DNA of 64,000 nucleotides from Dermanyssus gallinae (taxonomy: Eukaryota; Arthropoda; Arachnida; Mesostigmata; Dermanyssidae): contig QVRM01001989.1 of NCBI GenBank assembly GCA_003439945.1, positions 242,001 through 306,000 on the forward strand, read 5' to 3'. Of this stretch, positions 37,809 through 49,323 are shown piece by piece. A program made the translations under genes and the position numbers. The first letter of the stretch is position 1. Each line of letters begins with the position of its first letter. The notes under the pieces were generated by a model, which saw only the letters and a list, made by a program, of their open reading frames with translations, was not told the origin of the DNA and searched no databases.

Positions 37809-39827
37809 ATGGACCAGTCGTGCGCCGAGCCTGTCGGCATAAGAAAACGCCCGGCGGATACATCCCCGACGGGCCTTCGCTCCGACAAGAAGCGCATCTC
37901 TGACGTCGGTGACCAACACACCGGGACACTCAAGACCTCTGCGACGGAGGCGACGGACTGCGCGGAGGCTGATCGTAAACGGGGCTTTGACGCAGAGGCG
38001 GCATACGGCCGGGCGTTAGCGGTCCTCAAGGGAGATGTTAAGACAGTGGTAGAGGCCTGCAAGTTAAGGAATACCAGGATGGAGCTAAAAGAGGTATCAG
38101 AGAAACTGGACCTGGATCTCCGCAGGGTCGAAACTGCGGTGGACTCCTTTAAGGTTTCTCTGCGGACCTCACTGGAGGACGCGGAGGAGAAGATCGGGAG
38201 CCTCCGGGCCTTGTTGGAGGCGGCACAGAGGGAACGAGATGAGTTGCTGGCGCGGCCTCCTCAATCTTCGGACCCTTCAGCAATATGCCTGCGCTGCGCC
38301 CCGGCGGATCCTGAGGCTGCCCGAGTGTATCTGGAATCGCGTATCGCGGCGGCGACGACGGCTGAAGACTTTGCTAAACTAACGGGCCTATTCTGGCCTC
38401 TGAGCTCCCTTCGGCAGGTTCCTCCATCTTTCGAGAGGATCACTTCCCTCAGAGAAGTGAGGGGCGTGCTGGTCGTCCCGGGGGCAAAGGCTGACTCGGA
38501 GGCACTCGCCGGTCTCGCTAGTCAGTTTCCCTCTCTACCGCGGCTGCTTACACAGCCCCCAGGTACGGCGGCGGTGTTGCATACAACAGACACCTGGGAG
38601 ACCCTCGCTGGGTCTCCAGGCAACGGAGGTGAAGATCGCCACCTTGTAGTAGGCATTTTACATCCCAACAAGCCCTGCGATGAGGCTGTTATCACTCTGC
38701 TCCGCTCCGTTATTGAACGCATGACCCAGCTCTCAACCTCAGCGAGCACGGAACCCCCTCTCCTATACGTCGCCCACCAGTGGCGATCAGAGACGACGCA
38801 GCGGATTCTGGCGGCTCTCGTGGCCCAGTCATCACGAGATGGCCTTATAGAGCTTTGCCGGGCAGACAGGCCGCAAGCAGGTCGGTCGCCAATGAGTGCG
38901 AGTAAAGCGCCGCCACCGGCCCCAGTCCTGGCGGGACAATTGTCTCTCAGGGTCAGGGTCGGAGAGGGCCAGACCTGGGCCGACACAGTAAAGAGTCTAC
39001 GAGATCATCTGGCCGACAACACACAAGTGGAGTCAGCTGTTAGCGGCCTCGTCAGGAATAATGACGGTGACGTCATTATCCGACTACGGGGCATCACCCA
39101 GGATCTCGGGGCTCAGTTGGCAGAAGACATCAGCAAGGCAACTGGCCACCAGACTGACAGCCGAATCAGTGACGGCTTGCGAGAAGTGGCCTTATGGGGC
39201 ATTAATCCTCTGGCCAGTGCTAGAAGGATAGAGACAGACATTCGTCAGCTACTGGCATCCACTGAGGCGGTTCCTATAGTGGCTAGTGACCCACGCCAGG
39301 GCCGCACCACGACCCGCTGGTACACGTTGCTGAAAGTGACGGCCCCTACAGCCCGGTGGCTTCAGGCCCAGCGATCTATCCTGATCGCGGGCAGCAGGTG
39401 CAGGCCCGAGGTCTGGGAGAGGTTGCCCACGTGCTTCAACTGCCAGAGACCCGGCCACAAGGCTGCTACCTGCACGGCACCCAAAACGGCCGCTCGCCTC
39501 TGTCGTCGATGCGGATCGCCAGACCATGCGGTGGCTGCGTGTAAAGCCGAGACAACACACTGTATTGTGTGCGAGGTCTCGGGCCACAGAGCCGACAGTA
39601 TGGCCTGCCCGTCATACCGCACACAGCTACAAGAATCACGTAAGCGGAGGGAGTCTATTTCACATGGAGAGCCAAAAACAGGTGGCGCCCTACCAGAAGC
39701 ATCCAGACCCGCTGAACACGCGTTGGATCAAGGGCGGCGACAATTTTGCCGTAGGACCCTCGCGCCGACGGAAGACTGGCAAACGGCGGGCAATGCCTCC
39801 CAGGTTGAAACCCCCCAGGAAGAGTAA
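37809..39827 (+). CDS. R1-clade LINE ORF1 (Gag-like, three CCHC knuckles)
   Basis: 672 codons from ATG 37809 to TAA 39825-39827. Residues about 85-140 are a charged coiled-coil (LKEVSEKLDLDLRRVETAV and on). A middle region (GQTWADTVKSLRDH) precedes three zinc knuckles: CFNCQRPGHKAATC near 541, CRRCGSPDHAVAAC near 565 and CIVCEVSGHRADSMAC near 588. The first two have CX2CX4HX4C spacing and the third has a longer last gap. Such proteins bind the element RNA and form the RNP. The TAA overlaps the ORF2 ATG. R1-clade SART1 of Bombyx uses the same UAAUG arrangement for coupled translation. There is no in-frame stop, so the ORF looks functional. Confidence 0.93.
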   Translation: MDQSCAEPVGIRKRPADTSPTGLRSDKKRISDVGDQHTGTLKTSATEATDCAEADRKRGFDAEAAYGRALAVLKGDVKTVVEACKLRNTRMELKEVSEKLDLDLRRVETAVDSFKVSLRTSLEDAEEKIGSLRALLEAAQRERDELLARPPQSSDPSAICLRCAPADPEAARVYLESRIAAATTAEDFAKLTGLFWPLSSLRQVPPSFERITSLREVRGVLVVPGAKADSEALAGLASQFPSLPRLLTQPPGTAAVLHTTDTWETLAGSPGNGGEDRHLVVGILHPNKPCDEAVITLLRSVIERMTQLSTSASTEPPLLYVAHQWRSETTQRILAALVAQSSRDGLIELCRADRPQAGRSPMSASKAPPPAPVLAGQLSLRVRVGEGQTWADTVKSLRDHLADNTQVESAVSGLVRNNDGDVIIRLRGITQDLGAQLAEDISKATGHQTDSRISDGLREVALWGINPLASARRIETDIRQLLASTEAVPIVASDPRQGRTTTRWYTLLKVTAPTARWLQAQRSILIAGSRCRPEVWERLPTCFNCQRPGHKAATCTAPKTAARLCRRCGSPDHAVAACKAETTHCIVCEVSGHRADSMACPSYRTQLQESRKRRESISHGEPKTGGALPEASRPAEHALDQGRRQFCRRTLAPTEDWQTAGNASQVETPQEE

Positions 39828-42800
39828 TGGTCAGATTTCTCCAGGTAAACCTCAATCGGTGCCGGGCGGCCCACGACCTACTGAACGCATACACCACACA
39901 ACACCAGGTAGGGGTTTGCCTCTTATCAGAACCAAATGTGTACATCTCTCGTTCAACACCTAACATGTACACTGATGCACAAAGCAATGTGGCCATCTGG
40001 TGGACACGTCAAGACGCGACGCTCTCCCTCACCGATTGGGGTCATGCTGAAGGCTTCGTGTGGGCGTACCTTCCACACAATAATATCGTTGTATATTCGT
40101 GTTATTTTTCGCCTAATAAAACTCTGCATGACCTGGAGGACTACCTGGATAGGCTATCGGTGTCAATAGCATCTCACCGATACCCAAAACACTCACTGCT
40201 TGTCACGGGGGACTTCAATGCGGTGCACACTGCCTGGGGGGGTCACCGTGCCACCGACAAAGGCGCGACTCTTCTTGACTGGATGTCCGAGCACAACATG
40301 ACCCTGGCCAACCATGGCGACGTTCCTACGTTCGCGCGCCGAGGTCAAACATCATTCTTAGACCTCACCTTTGCGGACCCGAGCGCCCTACGACGGATAC
40401 AAGACTGGAAGGTCCAGGAGAACGAGGAAACCTTGAGCGACCACCGCTATCTAACGTTTGAATTGCTCTCGCCGATCACGCGTTGTCCCGATACGCGGAG
40501 GCGCACGTGGCAGATGCGATACATCAACAAAAAGGCTCTTCAGACCTTCTTTAGAAACCGGTTCAATCGCTTGGCGGACACTCCATTAGACGCGGATACC
40601 CTGGCTAAAATCCTGGCGGCTGCCTGCCGGGCGGCCGGGGGCCCAGCCAGACGTGGCGGCACGAGAGCCCGGCCTGCTAAACCTTGGTGGAGCTCGGTTA
40701 TTCAGACAGCCCGTGTAAACTGTTTACGCGCGAACCGCACACTGACACGTGCACGCTCTTGGCTGGCGAAACGAAGACGACAGGGGCACAATGTCGACCC
40801 TCTGGCAGATGCCACTGCCAGGGTTGAGCGCCTAGGGGACCTTTATCGTACGCATCGACTCTACTTACGAAAGCTCATTCAGCAGGCAAAAGTCGAATCC
40901 TGGAAGGCCTTGGTGGATTCGGTTGAGGTGGACGTGTGGGGTCTTCCCTATCGAATCGTTATGGGCAAGCTCCGCGCACCACCACCACCTCTCCCGGCAG
41001 AAGAAATTCGCCGGGTAGTTCTCAAGCTCTTTCCGCAACAACCGGCCCGCGTTCATACCAGCATTCCCGTTGACCCTGAACAGATCCCGGAAGTAACAAC
41101 AGAGGACATAATAGAAGCGGCGGAGCGGCTAGCACCGGGTAAAGCCCCGGGCCCGGACGGGGTCTCACCGGACGTGGTGCGACTGCTGGCACGATCCTAT
41201 CCCAAGCCTCTTGCAAAGCTAGTGTCACGCTTGCTCGTAGAGGGTCGCTTTCCCACCCAGTGGAAACGTGCCCATTTAGTACTGATACCGAATCCGAACG
41301 CCTCACCCGGCTCGTCAGCGCATCGCCCCATATGCTTACTCGACGCTGTAAGCAAACTAGTCGAAAACGTGCTCGTTCGGCGTTTAAACGACGAACTGGA
41401 GGCGAGAGATGCCCTCTCAAATAACCAATACGGATTTCGCAGGGGCCGATCCACCCTTGACGCCGTGGAGCGAGTCATAGAGGCGGCTCGCGCCGAGCAG
41501 CAGCGGCCACTTTGGTCACGCAACTACGTGCTATTGATATTGCTGGACGTCCGCAATGCGTTCAACACCGCCAACTGGTCGACAATAATGAGTGCGCTCG
41601 AGCATAAGGGTATCTCCCCGTACCTGCGGCGCATACTATCATCGTACCTGGAGGAGCGGACACTCCTCACGCAAGGCGAAACCCATCAAATTACGGCGGG
41701 GGTGCCGCAGGGCTCCGTACTCGGCCCAATTCTATGGAACGTGGCATACGATGGTGTCTTGCGGCTCGACGACCTGCCGGATGGGGTGGAGACAATCGCC
41801 TACGCGGATGATCTTGCACTGGTAGTCACCGCTCGCACATGGACTATCCTGGAGGCCAGGGCAAACACGGCTCTTGACCGGATAAACAGGTGGATGACTG
41901 AACATCACCTGGAGTTAGCACCACAGAAAACCGAGGCCCTTTTTCTAACAGGACGCAGGCGGATAGGGCCTATGTCTCTGGAGCTCAACGGGCACGCTCT
42001 CACGCCGTCCCGCCACGCCAGGTACCTAGGGGTGACCTTGGACACAGGTCTAACTGGCCTGCCCCACATTAGGCAGGTTACGCAAAAGGTGGCAAGAGTA
42101 TCGGCCAACCTGGCCCGAATACTACCCCGGGAGGGAGGCGCGTCCGTTCCCAAACGGCGTCTACTAGCTGCTGTTGCAGAAGCGGTCGCGCTCTATGCCG
42201 CGCCAGTGTGGGCGGACTTAGCACTCAGGACGGACACGGCCCGCCAGGCTCTGCGCCGCTCCCAACGGGGTGTGGCAATTCGGGTTAGCCGGGCGTACCG
42301 GACGGTCTCCACGGACGTCCTGCTTGTTCTCGCATGCCTGCTTCCATGGGACATGCTGGCGGAGGAGAGGAGTAGGCGGAGATTAAACGGAGAGATATCA
42401 TGGACCGAGGCTCGAGAGGCCACACTCGCCGCTTGGGCGGAGATGTGGACCCACCCGCCTGCCGGAGACACGAGAGGCACGTGGACACGCTTCCTCATCA
42501 CGGACTTGCGCAAGTGGTATACGGCACAGGGACCAATGACATATTGCGCTGCCCAGGCGCTGAGCGGACATGGTCAGTTTCAGGCGTACATGATGAAGAT
42601 CGGAAAAGCCGCGACGGACATATGCGTTCTCTGCGACGCCGGAGTGCCCGATGATGCCGCGCATACAATTGAGACATGCACGGCGTTGTCTGCGTACCGC
42701 GATAGCTCACCGTTTACCCTACGGGCATCTACCGCGCAAGTGATCGTCACGCACATGGTCGACTCAACGACTAATTGGGGTGCTGGCCTAAAATACCTCG

Positions 42801-42919
42801 ACGGGCTCATGCGCGAAAAGATCCGGCTGGAGAATAATCGCCGGGCGCGATTCGTCGCCCGGAGCCCCCCTGATTTAACCCAGCAGGACTTACCTGCTCG
42901 GGATGCACCTACAGACTAA
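39827..42919 (+). CDS. R1-clade LINE ORF2 (endonuclease, RT, C-terminal CCHC)
   Basis: 1030 codons from ATG 39827. The AP-like endonuclease occupies about 1-220: LQVNLNRCRAAHDLL, LLSEPNVY, TGDFNAVHTAWGG near 127 and SDHRYLTFEL near 204. The RT covers about 430-730: APGKAPGPDGVSPDVV near 437, HRPICLLDAVSKLVEN, YGFRRGRSTLDAVER, LLDVRNAFNTANW, AGVPQGSVLGPILWN and the catalytic AYADDLALVV near 656, then ARYLGVTLDTGL. The C-terminus has LSGHGQFQAYMMKIG and a finger CVLCDAGVPDDAAHTIETC near 932. Endonuclease nicks the target and RT copies the RNA there. All key residues that I can check (DFN, SDH, YADD) are present. Confidence 0.94.
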   Translation: MVRFLQVNLNRCRAAHDLLNAYTTQHQVGVCLLSEPNVYISRSTPNMYTDAQSNVAIWWTRQDATLSLTDWGHAEGFVWAYLPHNNIVVYSCYFSPNKTLHDLEDYLDRLSVSIASHRYPKHSLLVTGDFNAVHTAWGGHRATDKGATLLDWMSEHNMTLANHGDVPTFARRGQTSFLDLTFADPSALRRIQDWKVQENEETLSDHRYLTFELLSPITRCPDTRRRTWQMRYINKKALQTFFRNRFNRLADTPLDADTLAKILAAACRAAGGPARRGGTRARPAKPWWSSVIQTARVNCLRANRTLTRARSWLAKRRRQGHNVDPLADATARVERLGDLYRTHRLYLRKLIQQAKVESWKALVDSVEVDVWGLPYRIVMGKLRAPPPPLPAEEIRRVVLKLFPQQPARVHTSIPVDPEQIPEVTTEDIIEAAERLAPGKAPGPDGVSPDVVRLLARSYPKPLAKLVSRLLVEGRFPTQWKRAHLVLIPNPNASPGSSAHRPICLLDAVSKLVENVLVRRLNDELEARDALSNNQYGFRRGRSTLDAVERVIEAARAEQQRPLWSRNYVLLILLDVRNAFNTANWSTIMSALEHKGISPYLRRILSSYLEERTLLTQGETHQITAGVPQGSVLGPILWNVAYDGVLRLDDLPDGVETIAYADDLALVVTARTWTILEARANTALDRINRWMTEHHLELAPQKTEALFLTGRRRIGPMSLELNGHALTPSRHARYLGVTLDTGLTGLPHIRQVTQKVARVSANLARILPREGGASVPKRRLLAAVAEAVALYAAPVWADLALRTDTARQALRRSQRGVAIRVSRAYRTVSTDVLLVLACLLPWDMLAEERSRRRLNGEISWTEAREATLAAWAEMWTHPPAGDTRGTWTRFLITDLRKWYTAQGPMTYCAAQALSGHGQFQAYMMKIGKAATDICVLCDAGVPDDAAHTIETCTALSAYRDSSPFTLRASTAQVIVTHMVDSTTNWGAGLKYLDGLMREKIRLENNRRARFVARSPPDLTQQDLPARDAPTD

Positions 42920-43144
42920 GGAAAGGGTTGAAGCGTGAGACTCCTCCCTCCTGGTCTCGAGGTAATGGTTCACAATTCCGAACCAGGAGGGGGTTCCGGG
43001 GGGGGTGGTTTTTAGTGGGTAGTACGCTCGGATTAGAGTGAGTCGCGTATTCCCTCTCCGAGCGTCTAGCCCCACACTACCCGTCATTATATCGGCGGGT
43101 GTGCGTAAATGCATTTTCCACCCCTTAAAAAAAAAAAAAAAAAA
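42920..43144 (+). other. R1 3' UTR and poly(A)
   Basis: It contains GGTTTTTAGTGGGTAGTA and GCATTTTCCACCCC before A18. The same landmarks end the copies at 35036 and, inverted, at 15657. Confidence 0.85.
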
Positions 43145-43156
43145 GTTGAGCTTTTT
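43145..43156. repeat. R1 target duplication, right
   Basis: GTTGAGCTTTTT, second copy. Confidence 0.85.
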
Positions 43157-43561
43157 GCATGAATGCATGCGTGCTGAATGACATAGGTAAGAGACAACCG
43201 CACTTAGGTAAATGTGCTGTAGATGTGAAAGACCTTGGCTTAGCGGTGTGCGACGAAAATCTTACTAAAGTTGCGCATGCGCTCGAAAGGCTATCGGTAG
43301 AGAGAAGACGCAGAGGCAAAGGAAATCAGAAAGAGTAAAAGGCGACGATACACAGAGGAGAAGAAGAATAGGGTAGATAAGCTGCATGGGACGAGGTTGA
43401 CAGAACAGGCAGCACTTCAGTCGGTAGTTTCGCATCGGGAAAAGCGTCCTCTTGTCCACCTATTTTTTACGGTTTGGCTACTCGGGGTTTGCAATCCCGG
43501 CTTTAATGTTTGCGGTAATCATTAATCGTCATTTGTAAATGCCATTATACTACTCATGTAG
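43157..43561. other. Spacer between LINEs
   Basis: No gene recognised. Minus-strand frames here are short and unsupported. Confidence 0.4.
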
Positions 43562-45387
43562 ATGTTTACTCCGTTAAGAAAGCCTAAACCATCTACCTTG
43601 CAAATTTTCATAGAGGACGCATCTAGGCGCCTACATAGTCTGACGCCATCGTCCCGTGCACACTCGCGCTTATCCACTCAATTGGCACGAGCCGCAACCC
43701 GCAAAAGGCGGCTAGAGGAGGCCAACCTAAACATTCGTAATGCCAAATACTTTTTTAGATATGCTGGTCGCCGTTTAACACTGCAGTCTGGAGTGGCTCC
43801 ACTTATAGTTGGCAAGCACACGGTCACAGAAAACTCCGACAAAGCGGCAGCTATAAAAGATTACTTTGAGAGCGTATATGTTCAGCCGTCTGGAATTCCC
43901 AACACCGTTAATCAGATCCCGACCGTTCTTATAAATGACATTGTTTTTAACAAGGAGAAGGTAATAGTGCACCTCAACAGTCTTAAGAAAAAATGCTCGC
44001 GGACCCCCGACAACCTTCCTCCAATTTTATTCAAAGAGCTCTCTGTCAGCTTGGCTGAACCATTATCATTGATATTTACTCGCTCCTTCGAAGACGGTGA
44101 AGTACCGAGTTTCTTTCGGCAGTCCATTATCACCCCGACGCACAAAAAGGGTTCTCGTGCAGCGCCAGAAAATTACAGACCTGTGCCTCAATGTTCAATA
44201 CCTGGTTTGCTAATGGAGAAAATAATTGTGGCTGAGCTTTACACATTTCTTGATTCTAAAGACCTGTTGGACTCTTCACAACATGGTTTTACAAAGGGTC
44301 GATCAACGGGTACTCAGTTATTGGAAGTAGCTCACGATTGGGCGCTTGCCCGAAATCGCAACATCCCTCTGCATGTCGTTTACTTTGATTTTTCACGTGC
44401 ATTTGACCGCGTTGACCACCATCTGCTTCTGACAAAGATGTCAGCGTTAGGTATCGGCCCCAGAATCATAAACTGGTGCAGAGCATACCTGAGAGATCGT
44501 ACATTTGTCGTCAAAGTTGAGAATAGCTATTCCGCGGTCGGCAGGTGTGTATCTGGTGTCCCGCAGGGCTCATGCTTAGGCCCCCTAATGTACACTATAT
44601 TTGTACAGGATCTCGGGGTAATGCTTCAAGATATTGGTGTTACGTATAAGCTGTATGCGGACGATCTCAAAATCTATGTTGAGGCAAAAAACGACAGCAA
44701 CATGGCTATACTACAGAAAGCGATTGATACCGTATCCCGATGGGCAAAGGACAACCGCATGCAAATATCTTCTTCCAAATCTGCTCTTCTCAAGACATTG
44801 CCAGATACTACTCAGTATATGCTAAACGACTAACCCATTCCTGAAGTCTCACGCTACAAGGACCTCGGGGTAATCTTCGACCGCCAACTGAAGTTTAGAC
44901 CTTACATGGCTGAGGTTGTCAAGGCCGCGTCTCGAATATGTAATCTCATAATGCGGTCCTTCATTATACAGGACCATAATGTGTACCTAAAGCTGTATCA
45001 AACCTTAGTGGTACCAAAGTGGACTTATTGCTGTCATGTATGGATGCCATTCTATAAACGAGTTGTTGACCTTTTGCAAAGCGTGCAGGATAAGTTTGTG
45101 AAACGAGTTGCTCGCCGGTGTTGTCTACCACGCGAGCGTATCACATTGCCTAGTTAGTGAATACCAATCCCATGCCGATTACCGCATGTTTAAACAACTA
45201 GCGCGTCAGAAACTTATTACTAGGTATTTTGTTCTAAGACCAAATAATCTCCGGAGCGGCGTTTCCATCCACCCCCACGAGATTGCTCGGGTGGACGTTG
45301 TGAACAACACATTTGCCTGGAGGATTGCACGTCGTTCACAGATTCAAAACGACTTTGCTTCTATTGTAATACCCCCTTTTTCAACAA
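43562..45387 (+). pseudogene. CR1/L2-like LINE, RT and C-terminus
   Basis: 423 codons open from 43562, then a TAA at 44831-44833 with the same frame continuing to 45157, then a frameshift to a frame ending at 45398. Motifs in order: NLNIRNAKYFFRYAGRR, FRQSIITPTHKKGSRAA, ENYRPVPQCSIPGLLMEK, HGFTKGRSTGTQL, VYFDFSRAFDRVDHH, SGVPQGSCLGPLMYT, YKLYADDLKIYVEA, SRYKDLGVIFDRQLKF. The endonuclease is missing, so it is 5'-truncated. The YADD active site is intact, but the polyprotein is interrupted. Confidence 0.87.
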
Positions 45388-45415
45388 AGGTGATATGATA
45401 TGATATGATATGATA
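45388..45415 (+). repeat. (GATAT)n 3' tail of the LINE
   Basis: GTGATATGATATGATATGATATGATA directly follows the last coding codons. Short tandem repeats in place of poly(A) are typical of CR1/L2-type 3' ends. Confidence 0.8.
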
Positions 45416-45529
45416 ATATGTATCGCGCTAATGATATGTGATAAAAGTATTGCATATCAACGGTACAGGTTGCGTTGAGCTGATCGTACTGGCCGTCACG
45501 ACAAGTCCCCACTATATATTTCAGCCTTC

Positions 45530-45810
45530 TGGGATACATAATATTGTACAAGTACCTCGGTCTTCACGTATACAACCTTAGGAACTCGCGAATCGCATTG
45601 TTTAAAACATATGAGAAGCCTTTGAGACAAGCAAAACGATAGAACCGTACCTCACAACTGCGCTAAAGCTTCTCTCAATTAAACTGTCACATATACTCAT
45701 AGAATCGTACGCCATGTAGTCCATCTGGGAGCACATAAGCGTAGCTTAATTGGAAGCGTTGAACAGCTTTAGGGAATATACTTTCCCCTCGCTCTCTCAC
45801 ACCGTGTTTA
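45530..45810 (+). pseudogene. R1-like RT relic 1
   Basis: The plus strand reads YKYLGLHVYNLRNSRIALFK, matching the YLGVTLDTGL region of R1 RT, followed by degenerate sequence. Confidence 0.45.
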
Positions 45811-46199
45811 GTCGGGCCTTGAAGGTCTCTTTGTCCGGCGCAAACATCCGTTATTTGCACCGAACCGCAGGAAGCAGCGGCCCAACTACACCCTAACAGA
45901 ACGGGGTCAAACGTGACGGGTTCCCCCAATAGAATGGGACCCGACTTCCTTCCGAATCGAATAAGGCCAGACTTTTTTCCGATTAGAACGAAGTCCAGCT
46001 CGCTCTCATGCCAATGTCAAACTAATCGTACAGATCGTACCCATCTGCCTGTTAAGCAACATTAATAAAAGTTTTGAGGCAATCTTAAGGAATCATGTGC
46101 AAGTTAATTCGCTGAAAACATGAATTGCTTCTTAGTAATATACATATTAGGATTATTGATAATAGTAATAATAATAATAAATTATAGAAATGTTGTTAA

Positions 46200-46500
46200 A
46201 GAAACCTTAGAAAATGATGGTCCCCGCATACCTGGTTTTAGTAATATCTACTTGCCTGGACGCACTCCACAAAGCCAAGACTGCTCTCGAATAAAAAACG
46301 GCCGGAGTGCCACAAGATTCACTCCCTCACGGTACGCTTCTCTAGAATTTGGTCTACGGCGAGGTTCTACATGGTGAGCATGCTGACCATCGCCGAGGAC
46401 CTTGTCGCTACGACTCAAGCTAAGATCGCCGATTTACTCGAGGTGTATATAATGGAAGTTCTCATTGTATATGGATGAACATAAAAAAGACGTCATCATA
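46200..46500 (+). pseudogene. R1-like RT relic 2
   Basis: GVPQDSLPHGTLLxNLVYGEVL corresponds to GVPQGSVLGPILWNVAYDGVL of the intact copy. Stops interrupt it. Confidence 0.5.
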
Positions 46501-46889
46501 TATGGATGGATAACGCGGATCTGTCTTTCGCATTCGCCAAAAGCGGAACCACTCTGCGGAAAAAGGTATCTACCCTTCTTTATTTTCTATATAAGTCTAC
46601 AGAGACAAGAGGTATGGCCTAATACGACGCGCTGCCTAGGTTTTCATTTTATCAGGGACTCTAGAGGCACCTACGACATCCGAGAGTCAACCAGCAAGAA
46701 GCTATCACGGCCATTGACAACTCAGCCCCATTGACACTCAACAGGTACGGGCCACGCCAAGCGAGAGAACAAGCATTCCGCTGAATGCTTCTTCTCTCGC
46801 TTGCTTAAAGAACATTGGCCCTCTAGGTTTACACTTTTCTTTCGGAACGCTTAGGCGACCGCAACTTACCCTTTAAATTGCAGATAGGC

Positions 46890-47690
46890 ATGACCGCGAG
46901 AAGCTCGCTGAGGCCATGGACGCAACAGAACAGATGGTGGAACAGGCGGGACAGCGGCTAGCATTCGGCAAGGCACCGGGTCCATACGGGGTACTTCCGA
47001 GGTGACTTCGATGCTGGCAAAACGGTTCCTCAAACTAGCTCAATACATGGCAAAACAAACATGCCTGAAGACCACTTTCTCCCTTACGGAAAAGCGCCCT
47101 CCCTAGTGCTTATCTCTAAGCTTGTCTACAGGGCCATCCGCCCATAGCTCAATCGTCTAGTTGACACGACAGAAAACTGGAATGATGGAGACCGTTATGG
47201 CCTTTCAAGAGGGGCTGGTGTGGAAACTATGAAGACCCGCGGCATACTCACATCGCCATACTCATCCTACTGAAAGTGCAAAACGCGTTTAACACGGCAA
47301 CTTGAGGGAAGATCATGCGTGTCTTAAATAGAAAGGGGATATCGCCCCATTGTCGAGTGGCCTTCTTATATTTAAGCGACCGATGCCCTATGGCTGGGAA
47401 GTGAGAATGCCCAGTGGGGGCCAGCGTCCATAGGGCCAATCATATTACCCGTCGGAACTCTGTTTACGACGGGCTGCTGGAGATATCTGGGTCTAACCTC
47501 TTTAATGAGATGGAGTTGCTCGTGTATGTCGACGATCTGGCCCTTATTGTCACAGCTCGAAGGGAGAGGGTGCTGAGAGAGGCGGCAAATCCAAAGGTTG
47601 ACAAGATGTATGGAGGAGCGTTGTCTTTCTCTGGCCCCCGAAGAAACCGGAGCTTAATACCTCTAGGGACGGACATGGATGTAACGTAGC
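46890..47690 (+). pseudogene. R1-like RT relic 3
   Basis: The pieces RLAFGKAPGPYGVLP, TAILILLKVQNAFNTAT (approximate frame), and LLVYVDDLALIVTARRERVL appear in RT order across several frameshifts. A degenerate R1 ORF2. Confidence 0.65.
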
Positions 47691-47699
47691 GTCGCTGGC

Positions 47700-48298
47700 C
47701 ATCGGGTAGATATCAAGCGACGCCTGTTAGCGTCAGTAGCTAAATCTTTGGCCATATACCCGATGGTGCCCTGGGATTTGTTGGCAGGAGAATAAATCGG
47801 AAGGCTTCTGGATGACAGGAGTGATTGTTCAGCACAGAGGACGGCCACCCTTCCAAGAGGAATAGTCGCGGGCACTATATGGCCAGGGGAGGTACTAATG
47901 CACCCCACTAGCTTCCGGCGACTGTGCATGTGCGTCGTGCATTCCTAAAATCTCCCATGTAAAAAAATGGATCGAAGGAAGCCCTAAATATATGCCTCTC
48001 TCTGTTATGACTGCCCTGTGCACAGTCACGTCCACATTCTTTTTATTCATAAAAGTAATATATATGGTTTAGTATTATATGGTCGCTTCCATTGGGGAAA
48101 GCGGATACTACTGTATAGGAAAATAGAATACGGATACCAATGCATGCACTTTTGTCAGACTTTATGTGAAGCCTAAACCTAAAAAGCTTAATACGACCAT
48201 TCTCCAATCGGTTGTACTATTGTATTATAGACTGTACGTATAGCAGAAGAGAAATCACTTGGGGTTAGTACCATGCTTGTTGCGTTTTTATTTTATTT

Positions 48299-48300
<2 letters not shown>
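47700..48300. other. No recognisable gene
   Basis: 47700-47930 may continue the R1 relic (a possible LLASVAKSLAIYP-like stretch) but is too degenerate to use. The rest is AT-rich. Confidence 0.35.

Positions 48301-48373
<73 letters not shown>
48301..48373. repeat. (TA)n microsatellite
   Basis: About 73 bp of TA. Confidence 0.97.
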
Positions 48374-48377
<4 letters not shown>

Positions 48378-49281
48378 GGCATTTACAAGGCCACACAAAT
48401 CGTGGACTCGTGTTTGATCTCGCTCGCTCGCCCTACCTATTACTATAATTACATCTATAGCATACGATTTAACGGTAGACACGATGGTAAGAGTAATAAA
48501 AGAGTGGCATCGGCGATAGAAAGCGCGGCAATCAAATGGATGATAAAATCCTTATGGAAAAACTAACTGTTTCCAGCTAATTAGTCCATTGTGGTAGCGG
48601 CCTCTAGCGGCGGCAAACAGGTGAACACACACGGCACAACAGCAGCAACAACAAAGTAACTGACTACAAGTTTATCGCTACGCATTGCTTCAATTATCAT
48701 CAGTACTTATTCTATTTTCTCCTTTACTAAGACAACAACAACGACAACAACATCAACAAGCATTGCAACTGGATTGCGATAGGTGTTTCTGTTCAGAGAA
48801 GCAAGACTGAATCATGCTCGCTCTTTCACTTGTGCACCTCGTGTGTACAGCAAGCGCTCATGCGCAGAATCGGCTGTAGTAGCATTTCGCCGGTGTTTGC
48901 CGGTTGACACTGCGACCACAGCGAGACACACTCGATGTTACAAAGGGAGGCCTCGGCGCATTGACGGAGGCGTCACGTGGTCATCACGTGAGATCCGCTG
49001 TGAGACACAAAGACTGAACATCTGCACTTGCTGACATTTGGCAACATTCTAGTTTGTTTTGTATTATTCGATCTCTCATCCGCTTTGTCTAGTTCTTCTT
49101 CCCTACGGTACGGCTGGCACACGCCATCGTGGAAAGCGGTCACTATATCTCTCTCTCTCTGTTTCGCGTTTTGCTTAGGGAAGAATAATCTACAAATTCG
49201 ATAAACTCATATTATATATGTTATGGCTGTTTGTAATCAGGCTGAACATATGCCACCAATCCGTATAAATAACGCACACCT

Positions 49282-49323
<42 letters not shown>

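Larger units (their letters stand above)
37245..43144 (+). mobile_element. Full-length R1-clade LINE, apparently intact
   Basis: A 5.9-kb element with a 5' UTR (37245-37808) carrying 50-bp tandem repeats, ORF1, ORF2, a 3' UTR and A18 (43127-43144). It is bounded by a 12-bp target duplication. A run of about 12 extra T precedes the 5' UTR. ORF1 and ORF2 overlap as TAATG. Both frames are open along their length, unlike every other LINE in the window, so it is the youngest insertion and could be active. Confidence 0.92.
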
